Source of the DNA: Combretum micranthum
Lineage: Eukaryota > Streptophyta > Magnoliopsida > Myrtales > Combretaceae
Assembly (NCBI GenBank): GCA_024138025.1
Contig: JAMXBD010001042.1
Coordinates: 248,001 to 312,000, forward strand
Length of the DNA stretch: 64,000 bases
Reading direction: 5' to 3'
Shown piece after piece: positions 24,801 through 36,983 of the stretch. Position numbers and translations under genes: made by a program. Position 1 is the first letter of the stretch; every line of letters begins with the position of its first letter. Under the pieces are notes generated by a model. It was given only the letters and a program-made list of their open reading frames with translations. It did no database searches and had not been told where the DNA came from.

Positions 24801-27800
24801 ATACCTGCTGGTGTAATCCTTCCTTCAATTCATTAATATCTTGATTAATTAACTCTCCTTCCTCTGCCAGATCGGGCTGTAAAAAAAAATCAAGCAATCA
24901 AAAGATAATAAAATGGGAAAGCATGTAAACAAAAGTATAATAATTTGTACAACAGCTCATTGCATAAACTTAAAACCTACCAAAACCTCTGGATACAGTT
25001 CAATACTTTGCAGCTCCAGGAGAATCCTGTCATTAAGAGACATTGCTTGGTATTGCTCATCTGAGCATGGAAAAGTGGTCATTTCCTTTGTCCTTAATTG
25101 CCCCATATCATTTGAACATATTTCACTAACAATCCCCACATCTGAATGTGAATAATCATCATCCCCAAACGAAAGTTCATTGCTATATATAGAATTGGAC
25201 ATGCTTGAGTTCCTAAATGTGCTCGATGCAGCACCTTTGTTACAAGAAAGTCTGTCTAGGAAGCCAACTCTTTGGTTCTGTATGTCAATTGCAGACTCAA
25301 CTTCTGATTCCATTCTGTCCCTCTCTTTAGATTCAACATCAATCTGGTTGCACGACCCACAATGGGAATCATCACTAGCATATTGTAAAGACATGTTTTT
25401 CCCTTCACCTTGATGAAAAAGTTCTTCACTTTCATCCTCAATCAAGGCAGAAAGTATCCTCTGACACAAGGGAGTACCTTTGTCTAACCTTCCCATGTCA
25501 AGAGAACCACATACTGCAACATTCTTTGCTGCTTCCTGATCCAAAAGATCCCCTCCAGGATCCTCCTTATTCATAACAACGCCCTATGAAGAAAAAGATT
25601 CAAGAAAAAGAAACTCCTCAGAGGATTTATATTGCCATCTGAGATATCTATTTATGCAAATTAATAAGTATAATGACAAAAGTTATTCAACAAGAACTTA
25701 AACCCTTCAATGGAAACAATTGTAAAGCATTATGAAGATGGCTTAACAAGCAATGCATTACCAGAACATTGTAGTCATTGCCAAACATTTGGGACAGACT
25801 CTCATCAAGCTCTATCGCAAGATTAAGCTGATTCAAACCAAGATTACAGATGAAAAACCAACTGTTAGTCAAGCGACTGTGGAGAACATTAAAAATCCTT
25901 CATGCCACAATATAGGTACCTGTTGCTTAATATAAGATGCATCCTCATTGGTTACATAAGCAAAAATAGATTTCATTTTCTTCCAAAATGGACCAGAACA
26001 GGCGACATCTACAAAAATAAGGAGAAGACTTCAGCAAATGTTTCAAATAGAAGAACCAGCAAAATAATTAATGCCAGAGAGCAAATAAAAAGAAAGCAGG
26101 AGATACATACTGCACGCATTGCGAGCAGAATTAGCAACAGCATGTAACGTTTCAAAGTCATCATCCAGCTCACCTGGAAAAACATCAAGCCCAGGCATAA
26201 AAACAGATTCTTAAAACTCAACACTGGATCCAGCAAAAACATCTAAATAAAGATGTTTAGCAACAAAAAGAATAACCATCTTTAAACGTAAAATCCTAGA
26301 GCTGGCACAAAGCCATGAACCAGCATATTAATACCATCCTAACAGAATAATGCCCCATGTGTTGGAAAAAATGGAGTTGCAGCCAAAGAAGAAAAATTCA
26401 CCAAGATAGAGTGCCAGACATTGAGTAATATATGTAAAAGAAGCATCCGTCTGATCTGAATGATACTTGAAACAACAAGCAGATTGTCTATGTTTAGTAT
26501 AGCAGTAGCTCTAAACCTTTTTTTCTCTCTTTTAGCGATGCAGCAAATTTCAGTGATGTTAATAACTGCTCAAGTGGGCTAACCATTATCATATCAAAAT
26601 ATTAAGGATTCTAACTAATCTTGGTACATAAATTAAATGAATCTGATTAGCAATCTAATTATTTGTAAATACTATAAAATTTCTAATATACCAGCAAAAT
26701 CCAAGGAGCTGATATTTTGCATGGAAGCAACTCGTGTAACAGCCTTCCGATCTTTCAACTTTTTTGAAGATGGTCGGCCCATTTTACTGGATTGAAAAGA
26801 CATGAGTCAGTAAAGTATTCACTAGAAGATTCAAATGAACCTCATAATCCACATCAAAAGGACACCTTTTGCTTCTCTCTGAGCCCAGTCTCATGCTTTG
26901 AGGTGGCTTTGTCACTGGTAAATCTTCAGATTTCTCCACTACTGGGGGAACACCCGACTTCACCAAGGACAAGCCCCTTATGCTCCTCCCTTGTCTGCGC
27001 ACTCCATCTCCAATTTCATAGCTAGGTACATTATCCTTCTTTGTGGGAACAGTGAAATCCCCAACATTACGGGATGGAGTCAAAGCATCTTCACTGCCAT
27101 CAATCCCATTTTCTTCAGCACCATTTTCACAGGCAACTGAATCTTCATTTTCATGCTCAGTAAATGGTGATGATACTTTCTCAATTTCCTTTTTGACCTT
27201 TAGCCTATTACCTGCACTGCCAAACAGAGAGCCATTGTAGCCACCAGCAGAACTTTGGGAAATCAACTCAGATGGTGAAGCACCCTGAGATATGTTTTGC
27301 ACTTCAGGATGGATCATGATAGGATAGACTAGGTTTGCTCTTCTCGGACGTGAATTTTTATGTGGCCTTTGACCTTTCCACCGAGCCATAGGCTGTGAGG
27401 ATGAACCTGAAGATGGGAACTTTTTTTATCATTTCCAAGACCACCTGCTGATAGTTTGTTTGCATTTGAAAGTGAGTCCCAATCCTGAGGAGCTCCAGAT
27501 GGAGGCTGGTTACTAGGAGATGAATCAAGAACCATAAGTGAACCAGTTCGTGGTGCCCTAGAGACTTTCCCCTTTATCAAAGGACTAGGACAGCTAGCCA
27601 GGTCACCTTCCTGTGTTGACCTGAAAAAGGCATTCGAAAACAAAAATATCATAATCTGGGTTAAAGGGTAGAAAGGCCTGAATAAATACAGACTCCACAG
27701 AGACAGCAACATATCAAATTAAGTCTTCATACATTGAACTGAAAAATAACCAAACAGCTGAAAACTTAACAGGAACTTAGAGGTTCATACCTTTTGCTCT

Positions 27801-30800
27801 TTGGTAAAATTCTTTGCTCAGCGTTATCAGTACGGTCCTTAGGTGAAGGGACAATTTCTGCATCACTCCTGAGTACTGCACATGCATTTGAACTGAGAGA
27901 GTCAAACCTAGTATTTACTTTGTTCATCCCACTGACACCAGAGGAAGTTTTTGACCTGTGGTACAAAGATGTATGAGAAAAAATCCTTGACCTCCACCAA
28001 CTGAAATGCTTGAATACATCAAGGGATGATGTAATAGAGGAGAACTGGGTTCCATTAGATACTCATTAATGCAGGTAAAAGCTCAGGTGCCATCTCAGTT
28101 AAGAAGTACCAGAACAAAATTCTGCCACTTCACCTAAGATGAGACATGAGCTAACCTCCTTTTTCTTGCTCCTCTAGTTCTTACAATGTTGTGAAAACTT
28201 GCTTTCCTTCAGCCTTTGCTTTTCATTTCAATATCTTTATAAGATACAAACTCATTATCCATTCAAAGTAATTAGCAATAACATGACTGAATTCTAACAC
28301 AAGTAAACACAAATCTGTAGCTGCTCTTGGGTTCAAATAGAGTAGGGCAGGGCATGTTCAGTACTAGGAGGAGGTAGGAAGAGAAAAGATGAAAGAGGGA
28401 AGGGAGGGGAGGTTGCAAAATTCATGATACATGGATACCAAAACAACAGAGGTATTGACTAGTAAGCACAGAAAACTAGAAAAACTAGTTTAAAATAAAG
28501 AGACCAATTTGTATTAAAAGGAAAAATAAAGAAATTTAAGAAAAATGAAGGAAATTCAATATTTCTTTTTTTTCCCTACTTCCAATACTGCATCTAAATT
28601 CTCTCCCAATAATTCTAACCCGTAGTTGCTACCCCTATCATGCAAAAAATTGAAGACTACATCGAACCAAATGGAAAACAACATTGAATATAGTCATCGT
28701 AAAGTGTCAGTATAGATATATCTCCAAATAGAGGCAACAAGAAGATCTAGCTAAACCACTATATCATGATATCCCATGGTTCCAGACAAGATCCAATCAT
28801 AGTTAAGTCCCAATGGAGCTCCGCAGGTTATTCTATGTCTGATTTGAGATTCTCTAAGCTATAGGCTATGATGTGCCTAAATATATAAAAATTTTCATTT
28901 ATGTACAAATAACGAGTAAAGTACAAGAATTTCATTTCTAGAAAAAGTTTTACTTTATGTGCGCTACCATTATACTTCTGATGAAATACATTTGATTACT
29001 TTGTGTGCTGCTACCATTATACTTCTGATGAAATACATTTGAAATCTCAATTTTTTATAAACCAGGCTTACATGTTATTACTGAGGAGTTGAAATTCTAT
29101 CATGGTAAAATGAAACCCCAAAAAAAAAGCAAAGAAAAAAGTATCGGTGCTCCGCCGGTGGCGGGGTGGTGGGGAGCAAGGGATTAATTCTAAACAATCA
29201 CCTTGGAGCAGTAATATGGGACATACCCTTTATTCAATCTGCCTCATTCCATCATTAATATCGTATAGAAGCCAATGAAGTTGTACATAATGAACACTTA
29301 CTTGAAATCTCAAATTAAATTGAACAGTGGCAACAACAGAAAGAGGAAGAACATATCGCATGGTATGTAAAATTTGTTCACTCCCTCAACTTAGCTTCAA
29401 TAAACAGAAACTGATCTAAACATGAAAGCAAACATATGCATAAACATAGAAGTGTATCACCACCATATAACATCCATTCTAGCCAATAAAATAAAAAAGC
29501 TAAATTCTCCAACCCTATTAAACTGAAACTACACTACACTTGATTACCCAACATCATAAAATATACCAAGTACCTGAATCCATGGCCATCAGATGATCGC
29601 AACTTTGACTCGGATGTTGGTTTTGCATTCATGGCCTGTTTTGTGTCTCCATCACCACTCATAACTCTGTTACTCACTGCACTCACAGATCGTTTCCTCT
29701 TGATTTTCTTCTCCCAACCCTCACTTCCAATGGGAACTTTGCGGATCTTTTCTTCAACATGTGCTGAAGCCCCATTAACAACTTGCAATTTATCTTCAGC
29801 TCTTTCCGCATGATTAGGCTTCCTTGATGTGCCAACTAATTTACCATCAGTCTGCTAACAGAAGAGAGGTACAATTCTTCAGCCACCAAAGCGTGAAAAA
29901 AAGGATTTTTTGTTTAAATAAATGCAGTAAATTTGGTAGCGGTGATAATGGGCTCAAAAAGGTAATTTCATATACGTGATTACTCAGTTTTTTTTCTTTC
30001 TTTTTTTATTCCAACGACAAAGTCCAACCATTTATAGTGCAGCACAATGTTAACAACACATGAAAGAAATTCCAGTCTTCAGAGTTCTGCTGCAGAACAC
30101 AGATGAACAATATGCTTGGTAATATTTTATAGAAGAGAAATGGACAAGAGCAGGTGCAAATGGAGAGAAACTAATGAAATGGGAAAGAGTTGTGTCTTCC
30201 ACTTTATATTTAGGAATAAAAGAAGGAAATGAAAGAAAATGGAAAAAAAAAAAGTTTTCTATTTCCTTTGGTTGATGATTTCACAGAAAGAAACGAATAG
30301 AAAGGAGTAAATATTTGACAAGTTACCATTATTTTATTTCGATAAACATAATAATAAAGACAATTTTGTAACCATCGTCTTATTTCCATTAATCCCTGCC
30401 CATTTTTTGAATTTAAAGTGGAAATATCTCCACTCATTTCCTTCTACCCACCTATTTCCACTTTTCAATTAAGTAACCAAACATAATTTTCCCTTCCATT
30501 TTCACCATCATACTGATCCAAACACAGCATAACAGCAACCTATGATTAACAGGTTGCATCCACTATAAGAAGCAACTCAGCCAGCCATTAGCTGTTCTTT
30601 TTTTCCTTTCCAGTAATATGAATTATCATTATCCAAATTCTCACAAAGACAAAATCCCTTCAAATCAAATGGGTCAAGTCCAACATATTTTTCTAGAAGA
30701 GGACTGCGAAAAAGATCTAAAGATAAAAAATAGACATTGCATACTCACTCCTTCGAATGGAAATTCAAAATCAGGGATAGCAAATTATAAACAGCAAGAG

Positions 30801-31655
30801 AACCAACAAAAGGAAAATGTACTTCTTAATACGTATCAATCCAAGAGTTGAAGTACAAACCCGCACATCAGCCAATGATGTTCGAGCGCGTTTAAGCAAT
30901 CCAGTATTCTTAGGCCTTTGCTCAAGCCTCTGGTTCACCATATCTCGAGGGTTTCCATGAAGCTGACTGACCATCTTTTCTGTGTTAACAGCTGGCCTCT
31001 CACTTGACACGAGATCGCTCCTTTGCCGCTTCTTGAGCTCAGGTTCTCCCTATACTTATCCAATTTGGATAATGATTCCCGAAACATTTTTACTCGGTCT
31101 CTGAAACATATAATTGCATGTTAGCATTCAATTACCAGGCTATACTGTTCAAAAGACAGAACTATACAAAAATAATGTCCCTTCTGATCTCAAATTCAAC
31201 TACTCATCTGAAATGAGATGCATAAAATTCCATATAATGCCCTTACAGCAGATGTAACAGTCACATTGAATTATATAAAAATTATGACACTATTTAAGCA
31301 AGACAACCAGCATCTTACTACATTAATAATGCTAATCATCTCTCCCTAATCATGGTATGGACTGGCCATTAAAAGGTATGCTACCTGGCCTTTTTGGAGG
31401 CATCTTGCACATTTTCTTTAATATGTTTCAACTCTTCTGTGACTGTAGGGGCAGATCTAGAAAGACTCGTTCCAGAAGAATGCCCTTCGGATGAATTACC
31501 AAGAGGAAAACCAAGGGCCTTCTTTAGCTCTCCCACGCGTGGATATTTCTGATTGCAAATGCAATTGGCTCCAAAGACAAACACTGGTGCAAAGGTGGAA
31601 TATCCGATGGTGATGTCACATTTCCACGGGTAGAATTATTCCCCGAACCCAGCAT
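21814..31655 (-). CDS. Large disordered plant protein, AT5G22450/AT4G29790-like, with three frameshifts
   Basis: Function unknown; residue make-up suggests a nuclear protein. Exons in transcript order: 31655-31385, 31100-30861, 29851-29574, 27955-27791, 27620-26866, 26786-26692, 26173-26111, 26008-25920, 25827-25762, 25583-24981, 24876-24805, 24658-24588, 24504-24447, 22751-22484, 22349-21814 (3630 nt). All introns GT/AG, all phases agree. Family landmarks: LKRARTSLADVR, GSEGWEKKIKRKRSV, KGKVSRAPRTG, ARWKGQRPHKNSRPRRANL, GDGVRRQGR, KMGRPSSKKLKDRKA, CSGPFWKKM, LLELQSIELYPEVL, KVSKQVALAFIKRTL, and an acidic end DYDSVGLEVPPWDDFMLL. Near 31556, 31032 and 27424 one base is missing relative to the conserved frame; adding three gives exactly 1211 codons, in line with relatives of about 1200 residues. 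The N-terminus is about 45 residues shorter than in Arabidopsis. It is either a recent pseudogene or carries assembly indels. Homology is from memory. Confidence 0.8.
22752..24446 (-). other. Intron 14 of the - strand gene (1.7 kb)
   Basis: GT/AG intron between the exon ending EMAYKKRM and the exon beginning YCRGSNASKSS. No ORF with protein character in it and no clear transposon boundary. AT content is similar to the other introns. Confidence 0.8.
27956..29573 (-). other. Intron 3 of the - strand gene (1.6 kb)
   Basis: GT/AG intron splitting an arginine codon. It contains the 46-bp tandem duplication at 28951-29042. The rest is AT-rich with no further feature recognised. Confidence 0.8.
28951..29042 (+). 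repeat. Two-copy tandem duplication, 46 bp
   Basis: Units 28951-28996 and 28997-29042 share an identical core CTACCATTATACTTCTGATG plus AAATACATTTGA. Differences are confined to the first 15 bases. Local duplication by slippage inside an intron. Confidence 0.9.
29852..30860 (-). other. Intron 2 of the - strand gene (1.0 kb)
   Basis: GT/AG intron. 30210-30530 resembles a MITE of the 19707-20164 type (purine-rich then pyrimidine-rich, ending CCAAACACAGCAT). No coding sequence recognised. Confidence 0.7.
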
Positions 31656-31709
31656 CACGCAATTATTTCCTCCAGTCTTCCAACAGACTTATTTTTTGTC
31701 CAAATAAGC

Positions 31710-31787
31710 TTAATTTAAATCGTCCTCCACCCGAAACCTACTCCAATCTCTAACTCTCTCTAACTTATCAGCTGCCTCGAAATTCAT
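31710..31787 (-). promoter_or_regulatory. 25-codon uORF ahead of the - strand gene
   Basis: ATG at 31787 opens a frame MNFEAADKLERVRDW and on to EDDLN, then TAA at 31712-31710, ending 55 nt before the main ATG at 31655. A second, overlapping ATG lies at 31791. The peptide is rich in charged residues and looks more protein-like than typical leader sequence. It is either a translated uORF or the remnant of an N-terminal extension now out of frame. Its presence in the mRNA is not shown here. Confidence 0.4.
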
Positions 31788-32339
31788 GCATTCACAGCTG
31801 CAAATCACCCTCTGGATAACAAAACTTCATCAATACAAATTCGAAAAAAAAAAAAATCAAAATTTCCATGAAATCACTACAGTAAACAGATATCAAATTC
31901 AACCAATACCTCTACAAGAACAATCATCACTACAAAATTCAGATTAACTACGTCTAATGCCACTATCTTTTACACGGAAAAAGTAATAATACTAACAACA
32001 TTTTACTACAAACTCTTTATCAGCTAAAGATCATTTTTTTTCCATGATTCTCAACGTAACTATCCAAAAATGAAATCTTTCCAACCACAAACCCTAGTAC
32101 ATTCCCTAGTCAAGCCAAAACCCTAACCTCCGAACCAAAAAAACACCTCCAATCACCAAAAAGGCACATCAATCGGTCCAATTAAGACGCAAACAAAGCA
32201 AGAGACTGACTTGATCACGCTACAACAAAAACCTAACTAAATAATCGAAATTCCAATCAAAATCATAAAGAAAACACTCGAATAGAGCATGTGAAAGAAT
32301 AAAGAAATCGAAAAACCTAGGAGGGGGTAAGTAGTTAAA

Positions 32340-32520
32340 CCCTAAGCGAAGCCAGAATCTAGGGTTTCCGAATTGAATTAACACCAAATTGAGCGGGATC
32401 GAAGAAGAAGCAGCAGAAGGAGTACCTCAAGAATGGAAAAGAAGAAGAAGAAGAACACATAGTCAATGAGTATAAGGAGGAAGAAGACGAACGAGAAGGA
32501 GAAGGAGAAGTAATTTGGGG
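32340..32520 (-). promoter_or_regulatory. Pyrimidine-rich leader and proximal promoter of the - strand gene
   Basis: On the - strand this stretch is CT-rich (CTTCTCCTTCTCCTTCTCG and similar), as in many plant 5' leaders, followed by a splice-donor-like CTTGAG/GTACTCC ending at 32426. A leader intron between here and the coding exon at 31655 is likely but unproven. Confidence 0.4.
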
Positions 32521-32586
32521 AATGCAATTGAGGTTTTTTTTCTTTTTAGTTTGATTTTTAATTTGCCGGTATTTATTAAGAAACAA

Positions 32587-32627
32587 TTTCAGACATCGTA
32601 CGTAATGTGAGTAATCGATGTCTGAAA
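32587..32627. repeat. 12-bp perfect inverted repeat with 17-nt spacer, upstream of the - strand gene
   Basis: TTTCAGACATCG (32587-32598) and CGATGTCTGAAA (32616-32627) are exact reverse complements. It lies just upstream of the presumed transcription start of the - strand gene, near two TGACG motifs (32636 and 32662). Confidence 0.8.
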
Positions 32628-32635
32628 AATATGGA

Positions 32636-32669
32636 TGACGTAAATGGATTGACTGGCGTGTTGACGTTA
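32636..32669. promoter_or_regulatory. Pair of TGACG motifs upstream of the - strand gene
   Basis: TGACGTAA at 32636-32643 and TGACGTTA at 32662-32669, spaced 26 bp start to start. TGACG is the core bound by TGA-type bZIP proteins. Placement is in the probable promoter of the - strand gene. Function is inferred from motif and position only. Confidence 0.35.
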
Positions 32670-32679
32670 AAAAATAATC

Positions 32680-34537
32680 AAAAAATAAAAAAAAAAGTAT
32701 AGGAAAATAAAATGGCATATAAAAAATTTTCAAATTCGTAGAAACCCATAATATTAGCGTGTTTTTTTTTTTTTTCTCTTTTTAACCAAACCCATAATAT
32801 TAGTGTAATAGAGTGATTTTTGTATGGTAATTTTCTTAAATGTTATGTTTTAATTATTAGATTCCTTTAATTGCGCCTAAATTTATGAATTTTCTTCAAT
32901 TTAGCACTTTCATACAGCATTTTCTCCATATTACTTAAACTAAATTGTTATGAATCATGGTGTGGATATGGAAAGAATTAAATGATAGTTTCTATTCCTT
33001 TTTTTCACTTATTACATTTAATTTCCCATAAATTAGAATTAAATTTTCTTCACTTACGGCTCATTTACTTCGTCATATGAAATAAGTAGGGAATGGAATT
33101 CTAATTCAAAATGAATGTAATAATGTTGTAATGGCTATAATAATGTTTACTTGGTATCAAAAGTAAAATATATAATTATTAGAGTAAAAGTTAAAATATC
33201 CATAATGTATCCTATATTTATTATAGAGAGAGGATAATTATATATGTCATATTTTCAAAATAGGGATATTTATGACAAAGTTGAAAAAATAAATCATTGA
33301 ATGCCACAAAAACATGAATTGTTATTCATCATTTTACCTAATAACATTTTATTATGAATTGCCACTCCCAAACACACTTTTAGAAAGTTTATATTACATG
33401 AGATTGTTTATTTTATGTAAAAAAGCTAAACCAGTGCAAATCAAGTTTAGATCTTGATTTGCTAAAACCATATGTAAATGGCTTTGTTGAATGAGGTTTT
33501 TAAAATGATCTTATTTATTATTTGGGATGTTTATTTTTTATTTATATTTTATTTGCATTTGTATTATATTTAACATATATTTGTTTAAAGCATGTTGTTT
33601 GAAAAATATTTGGTCTGTGTGTTATTTATTTATGCGTCATAATTATTACAAACAAGATATTGTTTAAGATATAAAAATTAAAATGTAAAAATCCATATAA
33701 CTTTATGTGAAAAAAAAAAGAAAGAAAAAATAGGCAGCAAAAAATTTAGGTAATGCAATATTAAAGGAAAAGCAAAAACCCTATGAAACAATGCTCATAT
33801 TCCACTTATAGAAGGGAATTTCAAGAACTCGACTAATAATAGTTAATGATGAATATAATAGACTTTGGATTTGAGCATTTTGTTAGAAAATTGGTAGTAG
33901 ACTTCTATGATAATTGGGCTTAATCATGAGCTTTGTGAAGTAAGATCTGCATAATAGAAAGTAGTCAAATGGGAGTGTGACCACTTAAATACTCAATCCA
34001 GTATTCATTGGGCTTCGAAGTGCATAATAATAGGGTATAAGAGTTACTAGTGTGACATTCCTTTTCTCATAAGCATGGAAAGAAAATATTTATAGGAGAG
34101 ATGGGTTTTTTGTTGTTATGGATGTTGAACAAAATGTGAGTAGTGAGAAGTTGAGAATGATTATTAAGAATGTGAAAGTTAATCCATAAAACTCCAAACA
34201 TTTCCTAACGAGGATAATGACAATTATAAAGCGTGTGCAGAGAAACGTGACTTGGTATCCTTCAATGTCCATCTTGAAAGGTTGTATTATCGAGTAAAAG
34301 AGAAAATTGTTGCTTAAAAGGGCTTGAGATGAGCTCAAATGGGTTAGTTTTGACTCGATAGGGTCGACTTAAGCCCAACATAGGTCAGACTAGCCCTTGG
34401 GAATCCTTATTCCATGATTGACCATCAACGAGTACTTATGATTAACATTGAAAGATTTAAGCCTCTAATAAAAGAAGATTAGAAGGAGAATAATAGGGCA
34501 AATGGTGATGCTTGAAAGAAAGCAAAGATTGAATTTA
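32680..34537. other. Intergenic AT-rich DNA between the - strand gene and the solo LTR
   Basis: No gene seen. 33050-33380 begins GGCTCATTTACTTCG and ends CTCCCAAACACACTTTTA, suggestive of a decayed MITE. 33900-34450 has moderately complex, non-coding sequence with some LTR flavour but no defined boundaries. Confidence 0.4.
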
Positions 34538-34542
34538 GGGAG

Positions 34543-36978
34543 TGTCGAGCCTGGTTTTTCGATTTTCTGATTCGATTTCCTTTAATCCGATTCGTACTAA
34601 ACCCTAACCCATTCAATACGAATCCTTGACTATGAATTAAAGGAAATTTTGAATTTTTAAAATATTTTGGAGTCGTCACTCGACTAAAGTCGAGAGAAAA
34701 ATAAACCAAAACCAATGGGTAGGTTGATTTTGGTTTTGCTCCTGATCTGCGAAAAAAATCATTTTGAAAACAAGAACCAGAAATTAACTTGAGTTCGGGG
34801 CTAATCTATTAAAATCTAAACGGTTACCACTTTAACTTTCCAAATTTAAATTGCTTTCTTTTAAACCCTAACTTCAAAATCTGAACTATTTACCATGATC
34901 GAATTAACTAAACATATGTCTAATATGCACAAAAATACTAATCAAATTTCATCAATAATCATATATAATCTAAAAAACTCGAAATATTCAAATTTTATCA
35001 AGTTCTATCAATATTCATATATTCTAAACTAAACAAATCAAATAATTTCAAAAAAATAAATTTTTACATATTTTAAGTCACCCATTTAGGTGCCTACGTA
35101 CCCGCTAATCGGGATCAGACCAAACGTAGTTCTTTTAGAAAAATTTAATTTGTTGGTCAATTTTAGAATTTTTTTAAATCTTTTCGCTTTAAGTTTACTA
35201 AATTTTATTAATTTTGAAAGTTTGATTTTTCATTGTGAATTCTAAATCTATCAAGTTAGATTTTAGCAACTTTATGAAAACAGATTTTTTCTAGGTGACA
35301 AAGATTTTTTTTTTTTTTTGAATAATAAAACTATAACAATCATATCAAAACAAGCATATCAATTCATCATTCATATCAAGAATACGATTTAAATGCTAAC
35401 AATATGAGTTCATGTAATTGTATTCATTAACATAATAACAACAAAAAAAATCAATTTGCAGCATTACATCTAGATACGTAACGACGAAATCAAATATTCA
35501 CAAAGTTCAAAACTTTCAAAAATCATGGTATAATAAGATATTACAATTTTTACTCAAATCAAGACTTTCATATTTGTATCATTAAAGCAAGATCATCAAT
35601 TAGGTAAAAATCATAAAATTCGATTTTTATCACAAGACAAGATTATCACCAAATTAATGATAGAACATTAAAAAAACTATATCATGGCGAAAAATAAACC
35701 TTAAAGTGTAATTCAATATTTTTTAAAACAAGTTTATGAGACAATTTCATTTATTGACAAGGAAAAAGAAAAGAAAAAAAAAAAATAATATGACTATACT
35801 AGCATGGATAAGGCTTTTACATATTTTACCTATTTTAAATTTTCAAAAATAACACATTCATAACAAATTTTGAAAATATAATCATAAATTAATTATTTTC
35901 ATTTTTCTTATTTTTTTAATTTCCTATTTTTAATATCATATTATTATTATTATTAGAAACTTACCTGTGTTGAATCGCGCACGTGGGGAGGAGCCAGAGT
36001 CATGCACGAATTGGAGAAACAGGGTAATGGGACGCACAGGAGGACGCAAGTGTGAGGAGAAATCGATCCGCAACAGCGACGGCAAGAAACGATTCTGGAA
36101 TGAGGAATGCGCGCAGGGAATGATGGATCGGCTGGGGTTCCAGCGGCTTCAACGGCAACGATGAAGATTCCAATAATTGGGGAATGGTGGGATTCCTTCT
36201 CGGTGATCAGACTTGGGGAAGTCGGGAGTTTGGGTCAGGGTCGTCGGCACGTAGTTACTCCGATGACGGCTGTTCGGCAGTTTTTGACAACAATCAACTT
36301 AAGGGAATGAAGGTTCTCGACTTCCTGAATATCAAATGCTTTTTTCTATTTTTCTTTTCTTTTCTTTTTGTGTCTTCTCTTTTCGTTTTTTTTTCTTCTA
36401 TTTATAGAGCTAGGGTTTTATGTTTTATTTTGATTTTGATCCAAAAAAATCGGACTAAAATGGTCGTAAATTGTAATTAGCTATCATTAATATTATAATG
36501 TTAACATTCAAATACGTTGTGAGCGAAAAAAACGGATTTTTGAGCTTTTTTTGGAAGTATAAAAACGAATTTTTTTTCAAATTTCAAGTTCATATTTGAA
36601 ATATTTATGGTTTATGAAAATATGCAAATTATATATCAAAATGAAGTACTCCGTGTCTAGTTTCAAAATACGTATTTATTTTGTAAAAAACGAGTTTGAA
36701 AACGGGTAAAAAATGGACTTAAAAACCCCCCATCTGGCGGCCGGAAGTAGGAGACGATAAACAGTAACTTTTTTTTACAAATTTTGAAATTATATTATAC
36801 TATATTAATTATATATATAACATCCATTATATTTATTTCTATTAAATTGATTTATTTTCTAATTTTCATTCCTAATTTTAACATTTATAATTTGCAAAAA
36901 TTCAATTAATTTAATTATGTGTATACTAAGATTAGTACTTATTTTGATAAAAATAAATGTCAAAATGAGGTGTCTATA
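34543..36978. mobile_element. Solo LTR, about 2.4 kb
   Basis: Starts TGTCGAGCC and ends GGTGTCTATA. It is flanked by an exact 5-bp duplication GGGAG (34538-34542 and 36979-36983). The TG start with a TA (decayed CA) end fits an LTR. Internal words GGAGTCGTCACTCGAC and AGGTGCCTACGTACCC are of a kind I have seen in LTRs of several dicots. There is no second copy and no internal gag-pol, so this is a solo LTR left by recombination. Short ORFs at 35967-36480 have no recognised domain. Orientation and superfamily are uncertain; Ty3/gypsy is likeliest. Confidence 0.75.
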
Positions 36979-36983
36979 GGGAG

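Noticed and set aside
32359..32733. 124-codon open frame on the - strand with Ser-rich run
   Set aside because: It lies over the CT-rich leader/promoter of the - strand gene, and the Ser run is a by-product of TCC/TCT repeats.
35967..36480. Open frames inside the solo LTR (Arg-rich peptide, then hydrophobic peptide)
   Set aside because: They fall wholly within a non-coding LTR and match no retroelement protein I recognise.
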